A stretch of DNA of 64,000 bases from Phaeodactylibacter xiamenensis (GCF_000759025.1 NZ_JPOS01000029.1:1-64000); one strand, 5' to 3'. Positions 32,837 to 41,366 are shown, counted from the first letter of the stretch. The notes: generated from the letters alone by a model not told the origin. Made by a program: numbers and translations.

Positions 32837-33631
32837 TTAAGACTTGAAAGCCGTTCGCACCACATTAAGGAAATCGGTGGCAATAAGCGCATTGGAAGCG
32901 AGCATTTCTCCACCATGCAACCAGTTGCCCCCGCCTTGAAAATCAGTCACTATCCCACCGGCTTCCTGTACGATCAGGGCGCCGCCAGCTACATCGTAGG
33001 GCTGCAGGCTGTATTCAAAAAAGCCGTCGAAGCGGCCGCAGGCTACATAAGCCAGGTCGACTGCAGCCGAGCCAAACCGGCGGATGCCCCGGGTGTGCTG
33101 CATGAAGTGCTCCAGGGCCTTCAGGTAGGCTTGTGTCTGATCATAATCGTAGTAGGGGAAGCCGGTAGCCAGGAGCGACTCCGGCAGGCTTGGCCGCTGA
33201 CTCACCCGGATAGAGCGCCCGTTGAGGTAGGCCCCGCCGTCTTTCCAGGCATAGAATGCTTCGCTTTGGTTGACTTCGTAAACGATGCCGAGCACAAGTT
33301 CCCCTTCCAATTCCAGCCCCAGGCTAATGGAGAACACCGGCAGCTGAAAAAGGAAATTGGTGGTGCCGTCAAGGGGGTCTACAATCCATCGCAATTCTCC
33401 TTCCGTATTCTCCACACTGTCTTCTTCAGTTAGAAAACTACAGCCGGGAGTGATGGCTTGCAGGCCTTCCACCAGCTGGACTTCAGCAGTCTTGTCGACG
33501 TAGGAAACCAGGCTGTTGAGCGCTTTTTCTTCGATTTGACTGGTGCTGACATTGCCCAGTTCCTGGCGAAGGAAGCGGGCGGTTTGTTCTGTAAGTAACA
33601 CGGCTTGCCGGCAGATGTTAGATAGGTCCAT
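32837..33631 (-). CDS. suhB: Inositol monophosphatase family protein
   Basis: Mg-dependent, Li-sensitive sugar phosphatase family. 264 residues. Motif A WIVDPLDGTTNF with metal ligands (Asp85, Asp88), the EED in LTEEDS (about 69-71), and motif B QPYDVAGGALIVQEAGG are all intact. The family includes myo-inositol-1-phosphatases and CysQ-like enzymes; substrate is not certain. It is followed on the same strand by paaA only after 140 bases containing the operator, so it is probably not co-transcribed with paa. It starts two bases after the hpt stop codon, so the two are one operon. Confidence 0.88.
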   Translation of the reverse strand: MDLSNICRQAVLLTEQTARFLRQELGNVSTSQIEEKALNSLVSYVDKTAEVQLVEGLQAITPGCSFLTEEDSVENTEGELRWIVDPLDGTTNFLFQLPVFSISLGLELEGELVLGIVYEVNQSEAFYAWKDGGAYLNGRSIRVSQRPSLPESLLATGFPYYDYDQTQAYLKALEHFMQHTRGIRRFGSAAVDLAYVACGRFDGFFEYSLQPYDVAGGALIVQEAGGIVTDFQGGGNWLHGGEMLASNALIATDFLNVVRTAFKS

Positions 33632-33633
33632 GA

Positions 33634-34173
33634 TTAGTCTTCGAGTTGATAAATGGCAGGCAGGTTGCGGCCGAGTTCATTGTAGTCGAGCCCGTACCCC
33701 ACTACGAACTTATTGGGGATTTCAAACCCGGTGTAATCGGCCTCCAATGGTTTGACCCGTGCCTCAGGCTTGGAAAGCAGTGCGGCAATGCGCACCGAAG
33801 CCGGATTTTGTGCCTGCAGCTGGGGCAGGAAAGTATGCAGGGTGCGCCCCGTGTCGATGATGTCTTCCACCAGGATAAGGTACCGCCCTTCTACAGGCGC
33901 TTTCAAGCCAATCATGGTGATGACTTCCCCTGAGGAACTCGTCCCCTCGTAGGATTTCAGGCGCACAAAGGCAAAGTCAGCATCGAAATGGCAGGCTCGG
34001 GCCAGATCAGCGGTAAACATAAATGCGCCGTTGAGGATACCAATAAAGAGCGGCTTTTTATCCTGATAGTCTGCTGCAATCTCCTGCCCGAGTTCGCGTA
34101 TGCGGGCTTGTATCTGAGCTTCGCTTAGGTAGGGCTTGAAATGGAGGTCGTGCAGTTGTATGCGTTCTGCCAT
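33634..34173 (-). CDS. hpt: Hypoxanthine phosphoribosyltransferase
   Basis: Purine salvage: hypoxanthine or guanine plus PRPP to IMP or GMP. 179 residues. PRPP-binding motif ILVEDIIDTGRTL (about 100-112), GILNGAFMF early, and the base-binding region near KFVVGYGLDYNELGRNLP. Precedes the phosphatase gene by two bases. Confidence 0.93.
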   Translation of the reverse strand: MAERIQLHDLHFKPYLSEAQIQARIRELGQEIAADYQDKKPLFIGILNGAFMFTADLARACHFDADFAFVRLKSYEGTSSSGEVITMIGLKAPVEGRYLILVEDIIDTGRTLHTFLPQLQAQNPASVRIAALLSKPEARVKPLEADYTGFEIPNKFVVGYGLDYNELGRNLPAIYQLED

Positions 34174-34251
34174 GTAGTGGGCCGTTTTGCTACAGTAATG
34201 ACTGAAAGTTAGGAATGGTTGCGGGCAACTTCCTTACCGCCCGGCGTTTTT

Positions 34252-35655
34252 TTAGTCCAGGCCGTACCGGTCAATGAGATATACCAAACTGAGCATAGAG
34301 GCCGCGCCCAGCTCTAACTCTCGTTTATTGACCACATCCGGCCCGTCAATAGGGGTGTGGTGGTAATCGAAATAGCGCTGTGAGTCCGGCTTGAAGCCAA
34401 AGAGCAACCCTTTTTGGCTTTTGAGGCCGGAGATGTCGGCACCGGAACCTCCTTTCTCAAAGTCCAGCCCATAAGGCGCAAGCAGAGGGATCCACTCGAT
34501 GACCCGCTTGAATTTTTTAGTAAACACCTCATCGTGCCCGTCCGCCGTGAAGCCCCGTGGGGTGAAGCCGCCCCGGTCGGATTCAATGGCTGCCGTATGG
34601 TATTCTTTCTGCTCGTTTGACCATTTCCAGTAGGCCCGCCCGCCACGCAGCCCGTTTTCTTCATTCATGAAAAGCACGCAGCGGATCGTCCGTTTGGGCT
34701 GATAGCCCATTAGCCGGATTTGGCGTAATACCTCCATCGCATGTACGCAGCCGGCGCCGTCGTCGTGTGCGCCCGTGCCTACATCCCAGGAATCCAGGTG
34801 CCCGCCCACAAGTATGATCTCTTCCGGGTATTCCGAACCGCGGATTTCACCGATCACATTATAGGAAAGGGCCTCGCCGAGCATGCGGCTGTTGTTGCGC
34901 ATGTACACGCGCACAGGCTCTTCCCGGAGCAGGCGGCTGAGGAGTTCTGCATCATTCGTGCTGATCGCAATGGCCGGGATGGGATCGGCCTGATCATCGT
35001 AGACTGTGGAGCCGGTATGTGGGATATCATCCAGGCGGGTGTTCAGGGAACGCACTAATGCCCCCACTGCACCGTAACGGGCCGCCCGGGATGCGCCATA
35101 CACCCGCTGCCCGGCTGCCTTGCCATATGCAGCAAAAGTATTCAGCTCAGTGGGGTCCATCGGTTGATTGAAGAAGGCGATCTTGCCACGCAGTTGCTCG
35201 CCCAGGCTGTCTACCTCATCGAGGCTGCGCAATTCCACTACCTCCGCTGTGATACCGGCAGAGCCCGTACCTACCGAATTGCCCAGAGCCAAAGCATTCA
35301 GATCTACACTGCCCATCTTCATGGAGTTGACGATGCGCACCCGTTCCGGTTCGCCCCGCTCCCAGTGCGGTACCATGACTGGTTGCAGCCATACACTATC
35401 GAGCCCGAGGGTGTCCAGCATCTGACGGGTATACTCTACCGCTGCGGCAGCCTGTGGAGAGCCCGCCAGCCGCCCCCCGATGCGCCGGGTCAGGTATTGC
35501 AGCCAGTCGTAGCACTGACTGTTGGTGAGGGTGTGGTCGTAAATTTTTCGGATGAAGAAGGCGTCCTCGTCGGTGGGACTATCCTGTGCGTGTATTAAGG
35601 GTGCTGCCAAAAGGGACAATACCAATACGCTGAGCATGATTTTGGTAGATCTCAT
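34252..35655 (-). CDS. Secreted M28-family zinc aminopeptidase/carboxypeptidase
   Basis: Exported metallopeptidase of 467 residues with signal peptide (MRSTKIMLSVLVLSLLAA ... IHAQ). A PA-like insert lies at about 130-260. The M28 catalytic set is complete: His and Asp in GGHLDSWD, the bridging Asp in GAHDDGAG, Glu-Glu in MNEENG, Asp in ESDRGGF and the last His in DYHHTP. No sorting domain or lipobox, so periplasmic location is likely. A TATCTTTG -7-like element (complement of 35660-35667) sits only four bases before this ATG; if it is the real promoter, translation would begin at the ATG at 35637 instead, which leaves a signal peptide without its basic residues. Confidence 0.9.
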   Translation of the reverse strand: MRSTKIMLSVLVLSLLAAPLIHAQDSPTDEDAFFIRKIYDHTLTNSQCYDWLQYLTRRIGGRLAGSPQAAAAVEYTRQMLDTLGLDSVWLQPVMVPHWERGEPERVRIVNSMKMGSVDLNALALGNSVGTGSAGITAEVVELRSLDEVDSLGEQLRGKIAFFNQPMDPTELNTFAAYGKAAGQRVYGASRAARYGAVGALVRSLNTRLDDIPHTGSTVYDDQADPIPAIAISTNDAELLSRLLREEPVRVYMRNNSRMLGEALSYNVIGEIRGSEYPEEIILVGGHLDSWDVGTGAHDDGAGCVHAMEVLRQIRLMGYQPKRTIRCVLFMNEENGLRGGRAYWKWSNEQKEYHTAAIESDRGGFTPRGFTADGHDEVFTKKFKRVIEWIPLLAPYGLDFEKGGSGADISGLKSQKGLLFGFKPDSQRYFDYHHTPIDGPDVVNKRELELGAASMLSLVYLIDRYGLD

Positions 35656-35751
35656 ACCTCAAAGATAATTTTTTTCATTTTTTTTCAGGAAATCTTCCGG
35701 CAAGGCAGCTGAAAATCAAACAGAACGGGGTTCGGAAATTTATTTGGTTCG

Positions 35752-35774
35752 AATTTAATGACCGGAATTAAATT
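35752..35774. promoter_or_regulatory. Perfect inverted repeat upstream of the M28 gene
   Basis: AATTTAAT (35752-35759), seven bases, ATTAAATT (35767-35774), about 100 bases before the M28 peptidase start codon in an AT-rich stretch. It may be an operator for that gene; no partner regulator is visible. Confidence 0.4.
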
Positions 35775-35912
35775 TTAGGAGGGCGCTTATTTTTTTATTA
35801 AAATATCTAGAAACCTATATATGTGCCTCTAGAATATAGTCAAATTTGATTAGAAAAGACCTTTTGTTTTAAGTTTTATAAACCCGGGCCTGCTTTTTTA
35901 ACAATTTTGTTA

Positions 35913-35943
35913 TTGTATTTTTTACACAAAGTACTTACCTTTG
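35913..35943 (+). promoter_or_regulatory. Bacteroidota-type promoter for an orphan small RNA
   Basis: TTG at 35913-35915, exactly 20 bases, then TACCTTTG at 35936-35943, a full match to TTG-N20-TAnnTTTG. No gene on this strand follows until 38.2 kb; a strong terminator ends at 36066. Confidence 0.75.
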
Positions 35944-35949
35944 TAATAT

Positions 35950-36066
35950 CGAAAGAGAGAAAAACAGAAAAGCGCTTTAAAGCTTTTCTTTGTTATAGAA
36001 GTTATAATTTGGTTTTATTTGGTTAGGGCTGAGGTAGTGCTGTGGTAGCGCTGCCTCTTTTTTTTT
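35950..36066 (+). ncRNA. Candidate small RNA of about 115 nt
   Basis: Bounded by a consensus promoter and a strong intrinsic terminator with no start codon-led frame of note between them. The 5' part is purine-rich (GAAAGAGAGAAAAACAG), followed by a hairpin AGAAAAGC (35966-35973)/GCTTTTCT (35982-35989), an A/U-rich single-stranded stretch with two TTTGGTT words, then the terminator hairpin. The rest of the gene-free interval 35656-36085 is AT-rich with no further gene. Role unknown; a trans-acting regulatory RNA is the simplest reading. Confidence 0.65.
36031..36066 (+). terminator. Strong intrinsic terminator of the candidate small RNA
   Basis: Ten-pair stem GAGGTAGTGC (36031-36040) with GCGCTGCCTC (36048-36057), two G-T pairs, 7-base loop, then nine T (36058-36066). 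The complement strand has no T run after the hairpin, so it acts on the plus strand. Confidence 0.85.
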
Positions 36067-36085
36067 GTTCTGACTTTACGGCCGC

Positions 36086-36640
36086 TCATTGCCATTTCGC
36101 TTCCACCTCAATTTCCTGTTTTTCGGAGAGCACCGTTTCCTGAGTGGTCACTAACCGGTATCCTTGGCCGGGCTGAAAATGTAAATCCTGACGGACATCG
36201 GCAACGAGGCTGTTGGTACGGTTCTCAATGTAAATGTCTGAGACCTTTCCCTGTTCGTATTGTACGCGCAGCAGCCGGGTTTTAAGGTCTTCTCCGGTAG
36301 CCGTGTAGGCGACTTGCTTCAATTGGCTCCCCTCAAAGGTGCTGTCGGCTTTGTATTTGTCGACCCAGGCTTTACGGTTGATATCAGAGTTGAGAAAGGT
36401 CTTTAGCTCCGTCCGGTAATCGAGGGAGTCAAATTGCTGAGTTTCCTGTTGCCCTTCCACCGAGATGGTCTTGCGGACCTTGGGCTGTTTCTGGTTCAAG
36501 TCGGAGATTTGACCTTCGATGTAAGCTTCAAGGTCGAAGAAAGGATCAGGTTGGTTGGCCACAGCGGCGACCTGTTCTTCGCAGGAAGTGTGGAGTAACG
36601 TGGTGAGCAGTGCCAAAGCAAGCAAAGGAGCATATTTCAT
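36086..36640 (-). CDS. Lipoprotein, function unknown
   Basis: 184 residues from the ATG at 36640, which gives a signal peptide MKYAPLLALALLTTLL and lipobox HTSCEE; the frame continues upstream to the truA stop but those residues would precede the signal peptide. The mature part is hydrophilic with mixed helix and strand (DLNQKQPKVRKTISVEG, QLKQVAYTATGEDLKTRLLRV, VSDIYIENRTNSLVADVRQDL). No family recognised. It probably shares a transcript with truA, 53 bases upstream. Confidence 0.78.
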   Translation of the reverse strand: MKYAPLLALALLTTLLHTSCEEQVAAVANQPDPFFDLEAYIEGQISDLNQKQPKVRKTISVEGQQETQQFDSLDYRTELKTFLNSDINRKAWVDKYKADSTFEGSQLKQVAYTATGEDLKTRLLRVQYEQGKVSDIYIENRTNSLVADVRQDLHFQPGQGYRLVTTQETVLSEKQEIEVEAKWQ

Positions 36641-36693
36641 CTTGATAAAGGTCTGACGGTTTTTCATATCCTTTGAGAACGCTTTTCCGCCCA

Positions 36694-37449
36694 TCAGGTT
36701 GCAGCATCGATAAACGGGTAACGGATATCCGTAAGGTAGAGCCCATCCGGAGGGGCGCTGAGGCTTTTGGGCAGGCGGGTTTGCTGCTCAAGCGCGGTGC
36801 GTACAGCTTCCAGGTCGAGCTTGCCCTGTGCGACATTCAGGCACATGCCCACGATAAGCCGTACCATACCCCTCAGAAAACGATCGGCAGCAATATGGAA
36901 GACCATGCTATGGGCTTCCCGGTCTATGATCCACTCGGCCCGGCGCAGGTCACAGCGCATCGTCTTTACATCGGTATTTGACTTGCAAAACGGGTAAAAC
37001 TCCTGGTACTCCAACAGTAACTGCGCGGCTTCTTGTAAAAGCTCCTCGTCCAGTTGCCCGGTAAAGGGAAAGAAATACCGGGTGTCTTTCCCGAAAGGGT
37101 TTTTCCGAAAGTCGATGTGGTATTCATAAGCCCGGTGGGTAGCATCGAAGCGGGCATGCGCTTCCGGCCCCACTTCGATAAACCGGTATATGGCAATATC
37201 CGGGGGCAGGAATTTGTTGATCCGCCGGTCGAAGCCCTGAGGGAAGCTGCCTTCGAAATCAAAGTGCAGGAAGTATTGTTTGGCATGAACGCCGGCATCC
37301 GTCCGCCCGCAGCCCACGACCTCAATAGGCGTATTGAGAATGGTGCTCAGCGCTTCCTCAATAGTGCCCTGTACACTACGCTGCCCGGGCTGGGACTGCC
37401 AGCCTACGTAATTGGTGCCGTTATATGCCAGTTCTGCGAAGTACCTCAT
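36694..37449 (-). CDS. truA: tRNA pseudouridine synthase A
   Basis: Forms pseudouridine at positions 38-40 of the tRNA anticodon arm. 251 residues. Catalytic Asp51 in GCGRTDAGVHA, N-terminal YNGTNYVGWQ, ARFDATHRAYEY in the middle, and FLRGMVRLIVG towards the C-terminus are all as expected. Starts 31 bases after the barrel-protein gene on the same strand. Confidence 0.95.
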   Translation of the reverse strand: MRYFAELAYNGTNYVGWQSQPGQRSVQGTIEEALSTILNTPIEVVGCGRTDAGVHAKQYFLHFDFEGSFPQGFDRRINKFLPPDIAIYRFIEVGPEAHARFDATHRAYEYHIDFRKNPFGKDTRYFFPFTGQLDEELLQEAAQLLLEYQEFYPFCKSNTDVKTMRCDLRRAEWIIDREAHSMVFHIAADRFLRGMVRLIVGMCLNVAQGKLDLEAVRTALEQQTRLPKSLSAPPDGLYLTDIRYPFIDAAT

Positions 37450-37480
37450 CGAATAGCTATGCCTGGCGCAAAGCTACAAT

Positions 37481-38092
37481 TTAATCCCAATCCCAGTAAC
37501 TGCCAAACCCGCCAAACCGGAAGGTAATGCCAACCGTTGGACTGCTGAAATCCTGATTGTCCAATCCCGGCAGGCGGCTGACGCCATTCACAATCCGGTA
37601 GCCGCCGGTCAGGCCAATGCGGAAAAACCTGGTCATGTTCAGTTCTATGCCAATCTCGGGGGTAAGGACAAAAAGGCGGTCCGAAGGCAGGTCGGCTATG
37701 TCGTGTTCCAGATCGGCCCGGCCCCAGCCCACTTTCAGGCTGGAATAGAGGTGCATCTTTTGTTCGATATCCCTCACATAGCCAAACCAAAGGCCACCGT
37801 GGCCGAAGTCAATATCCGCGTCAATTTCGGTCAGCTCCCCATCGATTGCTGTTTCAAAGTTGACTTCCGGGTAGTCGGTACCCATGCCGTAGCCGCCAAT
37901 AAAGAATTCATCAAGAATAATTGCGCCGCCGCCGCCAACGTCAGCTACCAGTTGGCCGTTAATGGAGCTGAACTCAAGGATAGGGCCACCAAAAGCACCA
38001 AAAGACGATACATCATCAAAGAGGGCTTCGTGCTGTGCCTGAAGCAATGTTGTGGCCAGAATGCAAAGAGTGAATAAGGTCGGGTATTTCAT
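37481..38092 (-). CDS. Exported outer-membrane barrel-like protein, unknown
   Basis: 203 residues with signal peptide MKYPTLFTLCILATTLLQAQ. The mature part has alternating strands and Gly-rich turns (ADVGGGGAIILDEFFIGGYGMG, GGLWFGYVRDIEQKMHLYSSLKVGWG, FRIGLTGGYRIVNG, SPTVGITFRFGG), typical of small eight- to ten-stranded barrels in Bacteroidota. No sorting domain. Function unknown. It precedes truA on the same strand with a gap of 31 bases. Confidence 0.78.
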   Translation of the reverse strand: MKYPTLFTLCILATTLLQAQHEALFDDVSSFGAFGGPILEFSSINGQLVADVGGGGAIILDEFFIGGYGMGTDYPEVNFETAIDGELTEIDADIDFGHGGLWFGYVRDIEQKMHLYSSLKVGWGRADLEHDIADLPSDRLFVLTPEIGIELNMTRFFRIGLTGGYRIVNGVSRLPGLDNQDFSSPTVGITFRFGGFGSYWDWD

Positions 38093-38220
38093 ATTGGTTG
38101 ATTTTTAATCCTTAAAGCCGGGCGCTATCCGCCCTAAACATATCCTGCTTTTATGATGTATTTTAAGAGGATATACCCCTATTGACCGATCAAACCCTTT
38201 ATTCATCAATCAAGTAGAGT

Positions 38221-38994
38221 ATGAATTTTCAAGCCGAAGTCATTGAGAAAAGCCACGAAATGCCCGTAGTGGTGGACTTTTGGGCCTCCTGGTGCGGCCC
38301 GTGCCGGGTGTTAGGCCCGACTATTGAAGCGTTAGCCGAAGAGCAGTCCGACCGTTGGGCATTGGTGAAGGTCAATACCGAAGAGGAGCAGGCCCTGGCA
38401 TCAGAATATCAGATCCGCAGTATCCCTAATGTCAAAATGTTCCACAAAGGGCGGGTGATCGCTGAATTTGCCGGCGCACTGCCCCGTACGCAGATCGAAA
38501 ACTGGCTGGCGAATAACCTGCCGGATGGCAGAAAGGAAACCCTGGACCTTATCCTGGAGCGCCTGGACGGCGATGGCGATCTTTCTGAGCTGGAGGCCTT
38601 TGTAGCGCAGTACCCGGACATGAAGGATGCCCGCCTGGCTTTGGCAATGGCGCTGGCGGTGAGTGCACCCGACCGGGCGGAATCCTTGCTGCAGCCCATC
38701 AAAGCAGGGGAACCTTCTGCAGAACAGGCCGAAGCAGTCCGGACCATCGCCGAATTGATGAAACACGAAGCGGACGACTCTGCGCCCGGACAGTCCATCG
38801 CCAAAGCCCAGGCTGCATTGAAGCAGCGGGACTGGGAGAACGGCATCAAAGCCATCATCGAAGCGGCCGGTAAGGACAAGTCCTATGCGAAAGACCTGCC
38901 ACGACGGGCAGCTATCGCCTGTTTTCATGCCTGGGGCAACGACCATCCGCTCACGAAAACCTACCGCCGGCAATTTGATATGGTACTCTATTAG
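38221..38994 (+). CDS. Thioredoxin-TPR protein, CnoX/YbbN-like
   Basis: 257 residues: thioredoxin domain 1-100 with active site WCGPC (residues 23-27 region, WASWCGPCRVLGP) and the cis-Pro in SIPNVKMF, then a helical TPR-like half (about 110-257). The architecture matches E. coli CnoX/YbbN, a chaperone-holdase that works with GroEL and protects proteins from overoxidation. Unlike the E. coli protein (SXXC) the CXXC here is complete, so it can be a redox-active thioredoxin. Single gene followed by a terminator. Confidence 0.88.
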   Translation: MNFQAEVIEKSHEMPVVVDFWASWCGPCRVLGPTIEALAEEQSDRWALVKVNTEEEQALASEYQIRSIPNVKMFHKGRVIAEFAGALPRTQIENWLANNLPDGRKETLDLILERLDGDGDLSELEAFVAQYPDMKDARLALAMALAVSAPDRAESLLQPIKAGEPSAEQAEAVRTIAELMKHEADDSAPGQSIAKAQAALKQRDWENGIKAIIEAAGKDKSYAKDLPRRAAIACFHAWGNDHPLTKTYRRQFDMVLY

Positions 38995-39076
38995 TATCTT
39001 TAACGAACAGCAGGTTTAGTGATCGAATTTGGCTTTTTGATAGGCTAAAGACTGCTTACTTTCATTTTGAAAGGGG

Positions 39077-39112
39077 CCCGTGCTGACTTGTTGGCATGGG
39101 TTTTTGTTTTTT
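39077..39112 (+). terminator. Intrinsic terminator after the thioredoxin gene
   Basis: Stem CCCGTGC (39077-39083) with GCATGGG (39094-39100), 10-base loop, then TTTTTGTTTTTT. Confidence 0.75.
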
Positions 39113-39187
39113 GGCAGGGGCGGAATAGATCACCCAAAAATCAAAGCAGTACTGACAAAAGTCATTTCACGGCCATAACCCCGCCAT

Positions 39188-39195
39188 TACATTTG
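39188..39195 (+). promoter_or_regulatory. -7 element for the 47-residue membrane protein
   Basis: TACATTTG matches TAnnTTTG and stands 26 bases before the start codon at 39222. The -33 region has only ATTTC at 39164-39168 at the right distance. Confidence 0.5.
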
Positions 39196-39221
39196 TAGTG
39201 CTTAATAAAACAACGAGCTAC

Positions 39222-39365
39222 ATGGCAACACAATCCTATTTAATGGGCGCTATTGCAGTACTGGCATCCGTTGCCGGGCAATGGTGGCTGGCTGTTTTAG
39301 CCGCATTGATGTTGCTCTACTTTGGTGTGCTGAATGCCAAGGTTTCGGAACGTCAGTCAGACTGA
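39222..39365 (+). CDS. Small single-span membrane protein (47 residues)
   Basis: ATG 39222, TGA 39363-39365. Sequence begins MATQSYLMGAIAVLASVAG, continues through WWLAVLAALMLLYFGVL as a second hydrophobic stretch and ends in a hydrophilic NAKVSERQSD tail, so one long or two short membrane segments. It has its own -7 promoter element and a strong terminator at 39466, which supports a real gene. No family recognised. Confidence 0.65.
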   Translation: MATQSYLMGAIAVLASVAGQWWLAVLAALMLLYFGVLNAKVSERQSD

Positions 39366-39465
39366 CTTCCCGTAGCTGCATGTTATTGAGCCACAAGTTT
39401 TTCATACTGCTTTTTTCAGGCACCATCAGCGTGCTGAAAAAAATTTAGTGTTATCGGTTTTAGAT

Positions 39466-39503
39466 AGAGCCCTTCATGCCAGCGAAGGGCTCTGTTTTTT
39501 TTT
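39466..39503 (+). terminator. Intrinsic terminator after the small membrane-protein gene
   Basis: Perfect ten-pair stem AGAGCCCTTC (39466-39475) with GAAGGGCTCT (39484-39493), 8-base loop, G then nine T. Upstream, 39411-39449 holds another inverted repeat (TTTTTTCAG...CTGAAAAAA), possibly a first, two-way terminator. Confidence 0.85.
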
Positions 39504-39601
39504 GCAGCTATTGAAGTCTGCCCAAGAGCACATAGTATTTTTCAATCTGCTTCGTTTACCACAATTTCCCTATCTTCAACCACAGAACTAATGCTCACCT
39601 T

Positions 39602-40534
39602 ATGCACCAACAGTGGTATGTCATCGCTAACCCCGTCTCCGGACAGGGCAAAGCGGGCAACAACTGGACCGATTTACAGCAGAAGATAGCCAGCTACCTG
39701 CCGGTTAGTGACTGGGCGGTGACCACCGAAAACGGGCATGCCACGGAGCTGACCAAACAGGCGATCGCCCAGGGCTACCGCCGTATCCTTACCGTAGGAG
39801 GCGATGGGACCAACCACGAAGTAGCCAATGGGATACTTTCTCAATCGGTGGCCCGGTCGATTGATATTCACCATGCCCTGCTTCCCGCAGGCACCGGCAA
39901 CGACTGGGCACGGACCCACAGCATCCCTACCAAACCGGATGACGCCTTGTCCATGATTGCCAAAGGGCATACCGCCTTGCAGGACGTGGGCCTGATCAAC
40001 TACCAAAGCCATGACAAGCCGGCTTCCCGTTACTTTGTCAATGTAGCCGGACTAGCTTATGATGGTTATCTGGTGCAGCGCTCTATGCAGCGCAAGCCCG
40101 GAGAAGGCGGTAAGTTGTTTTACCTCTCGCTGGTTACAAAATGCCTGTTTGAATACTACCTGCAGGAAGCGGTGGTGGAAGCCAACGGGCAGTCCTATCA
40201 GGACTTCTTCTACACCATCAATTTCGGGATTGGGAAGTACTCCGGGGGCGGCATGCAGCTTGTGCCCCACGCGGAGCCGGATAAAGGAGCTTTTGCGGTC
40301 ACCTTGGCCGGGCAGATCAGCCGGCTGGGCGTGCTGATGAATACCTATCGGTTTTATAATGGAACCATCGGGTCACACCCCAAAGTCACAACTTTCTTTG
40401 CGGAGGAGGCCGATGTGAAAGCCACGCCCGGCGCACCGCCCACCTTGCTGGAAGCCGATGGGGAATTCCTGGGCGAGACGCCCGCTCACTTCCAAATTGT
40501 GCCGAAAGCCCTGCGGATAGTGGTGCCGGAGTAG
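39602..40534 (+). CDS. Diacylglycerol kinase family lipid kinase (YegS/LCB5-like)
   Basis: ATP-dependent phosphorylation of diacylglycerol or a related lipid; in Bacteroidota such enzymes may act on sphingoid bases, which is inference. 310 residues. N-terminal IANPVSGQGKAG, nucleotide motif TVGGDGTNHEVANG (about 60-73) and LPAGTGNDWAR (about 98-108), then the C-terminal beta-sandwich with a final LEADGEFLGETPAHF. Single gene; the next, unknown, gene follows after 47 bases. Confidence 0.92.
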   Translation: MHQQWYVIANPVSGQGKAGNNWTDLQQKIASYLPVSDWAVTTENGHATELTKQAIAQGYRRILTVGGDGTNHEVANGILSQSVARSIDIHHALLPAGTGNDWARTHSIPTKPDDALSMIAKGHTALQDVGLINYQSHDKPASRYFVNVAGLAYDGYLVQRSMQRKPGEGGKLFYLSLVTKCLFEYYLQEAVVEANGQSYQDFFYTINFGIGKYSGGGMQLVPHAEPDKGAFAVTLAGQISRLGVLMNTYRFYNGTIGSHPKVTTFFAEEADVKATPGAPPTLLEADGEFLGETPAHFQIVPKALRIVVPE

Positions 40535-40581
40535 CGTGACTTATCGGCAAGAACCCGTCCTAACACCAAAACCTTACCATA

Positions 40582-41247
40582 ATGATTCGTTTTATCTGGA
40601 TTTCCATTTTCACCATTTGTGCGCTTCCCTTTACGCAGGCGCAAGTGGTGGAGCGCAGCGTGGGCATGAGTGCCGGCGTGCAAAATGCCTTAGTTCTTGA
40701 GGTCCCCGCCGTTGATGCCGGGCTGGTTTCTGACCTTTGGAAGGACTACATGAAGGATTTCTACCGCGAAAAGCCCAAATGGCAGCGCAAAGACAAAGAA
40801 TGGCTCTCTGACGATGCAGACATCGCGGCTCTGGGCATGGGCAACACGGTGGACGTCATCGCCAAAACGGAGCAAAAGGGCGATAACACCTTTATATGTA
40901 TGTGGATTGATCTGGGCGGGGCCTACCTGAATTCCAGTCAACACCGCGAGCGCTATACCGAAGCCGAGAAGATGCTGGTCCGGTTTGGGCTGGAAGTGGC
41001 CCGCGCCAAAGTCAAAATTGAACTGGAAGAACAAGAGGGTATGCTCAAGGACTTCAACCGCGACCTGGAGCGCCTCGCTGCCGACAAAGAGCGCTATGAG
41101 CGGGAAATACAACGCGCCAAAGAGACTATCGCCAAAGCCGAAAAGGACATCGAGGACAACCTTAAAGCACAGGAGGAGATGGCAGCGCGTATCAAAGCTC
41201 AGGAAGGCGTGATTAAGTCTGTGCAGAAGCGGTTGAATGATTTGTAA
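40582..41247 (+). CDS. Exported coiled-coil protein, unknown
   Basis: 221 residues with signal peptide MIRFIWISIFTICALPFTQA. An N-terminal compact domain (about 22-125, with MGNTVDVIAKTEQKGDNTFICMWIDLGG) is followed by a long charged helix (about 130-221) rich in E/K/R with heptad spacing, which predicts a coiled coil. No sorting domain or lipobox, so periplasmic. The lipid kinase gene is 47 bases upstream and the two may be co-transcribed. No family recognised. Confidence 0.78.
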   Translation: MIRFIWISIFTICALPFTQAQVVERSVGMSAGVQNALVLEVPAVDAGLVSDLWKDYMKDFYREKPKWQRKDKEWLSDDADIAALGMGNTVDVIAKTEQKGDNTFICMWIDLGGAYLNSSQHRERYTEAEKMLVRFGLEVARAKVKIELEEQEGMLKDFNRDLERLAADKERYEREIQRAKETIAKAEKDIEDNLKAQEEMAARIKAQEGVIKSVQKRLNDL

Positions 41248-41262
41248 GGCGCCGCTATCTGT

Positions 41263-41366
41263 GCTGAGGTTGAGGTTGAGAACAGGCTGGGGCTGCCGGA
41301 GCGGGATGAATAGCTCGCTATTCCCGGCAGGAAGCCATAGCAGAGGCGCTCAGCCTCAACCTCAGC
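41263..41366. repeat. Nested inverted repeat (cruciform-like)
   Basis: Outer arms of 18 bp with one mismatch (41263-41280, GCTGAGGTTGAGG..., against 41349-41366). Inside lie a second stem CTGCCGG/CCGGCAG (41293-41299 with 41324-41330) and an inner AATAG/CTATT (41309-41313 with 41318-41322). No T run follows, so it is not an ordinary terminator. It begins 16 bases after the coiled-coil protein gene. The remainder of the gene-free interval 41248-41657 holds only a promoter. Confidence 0.7.
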
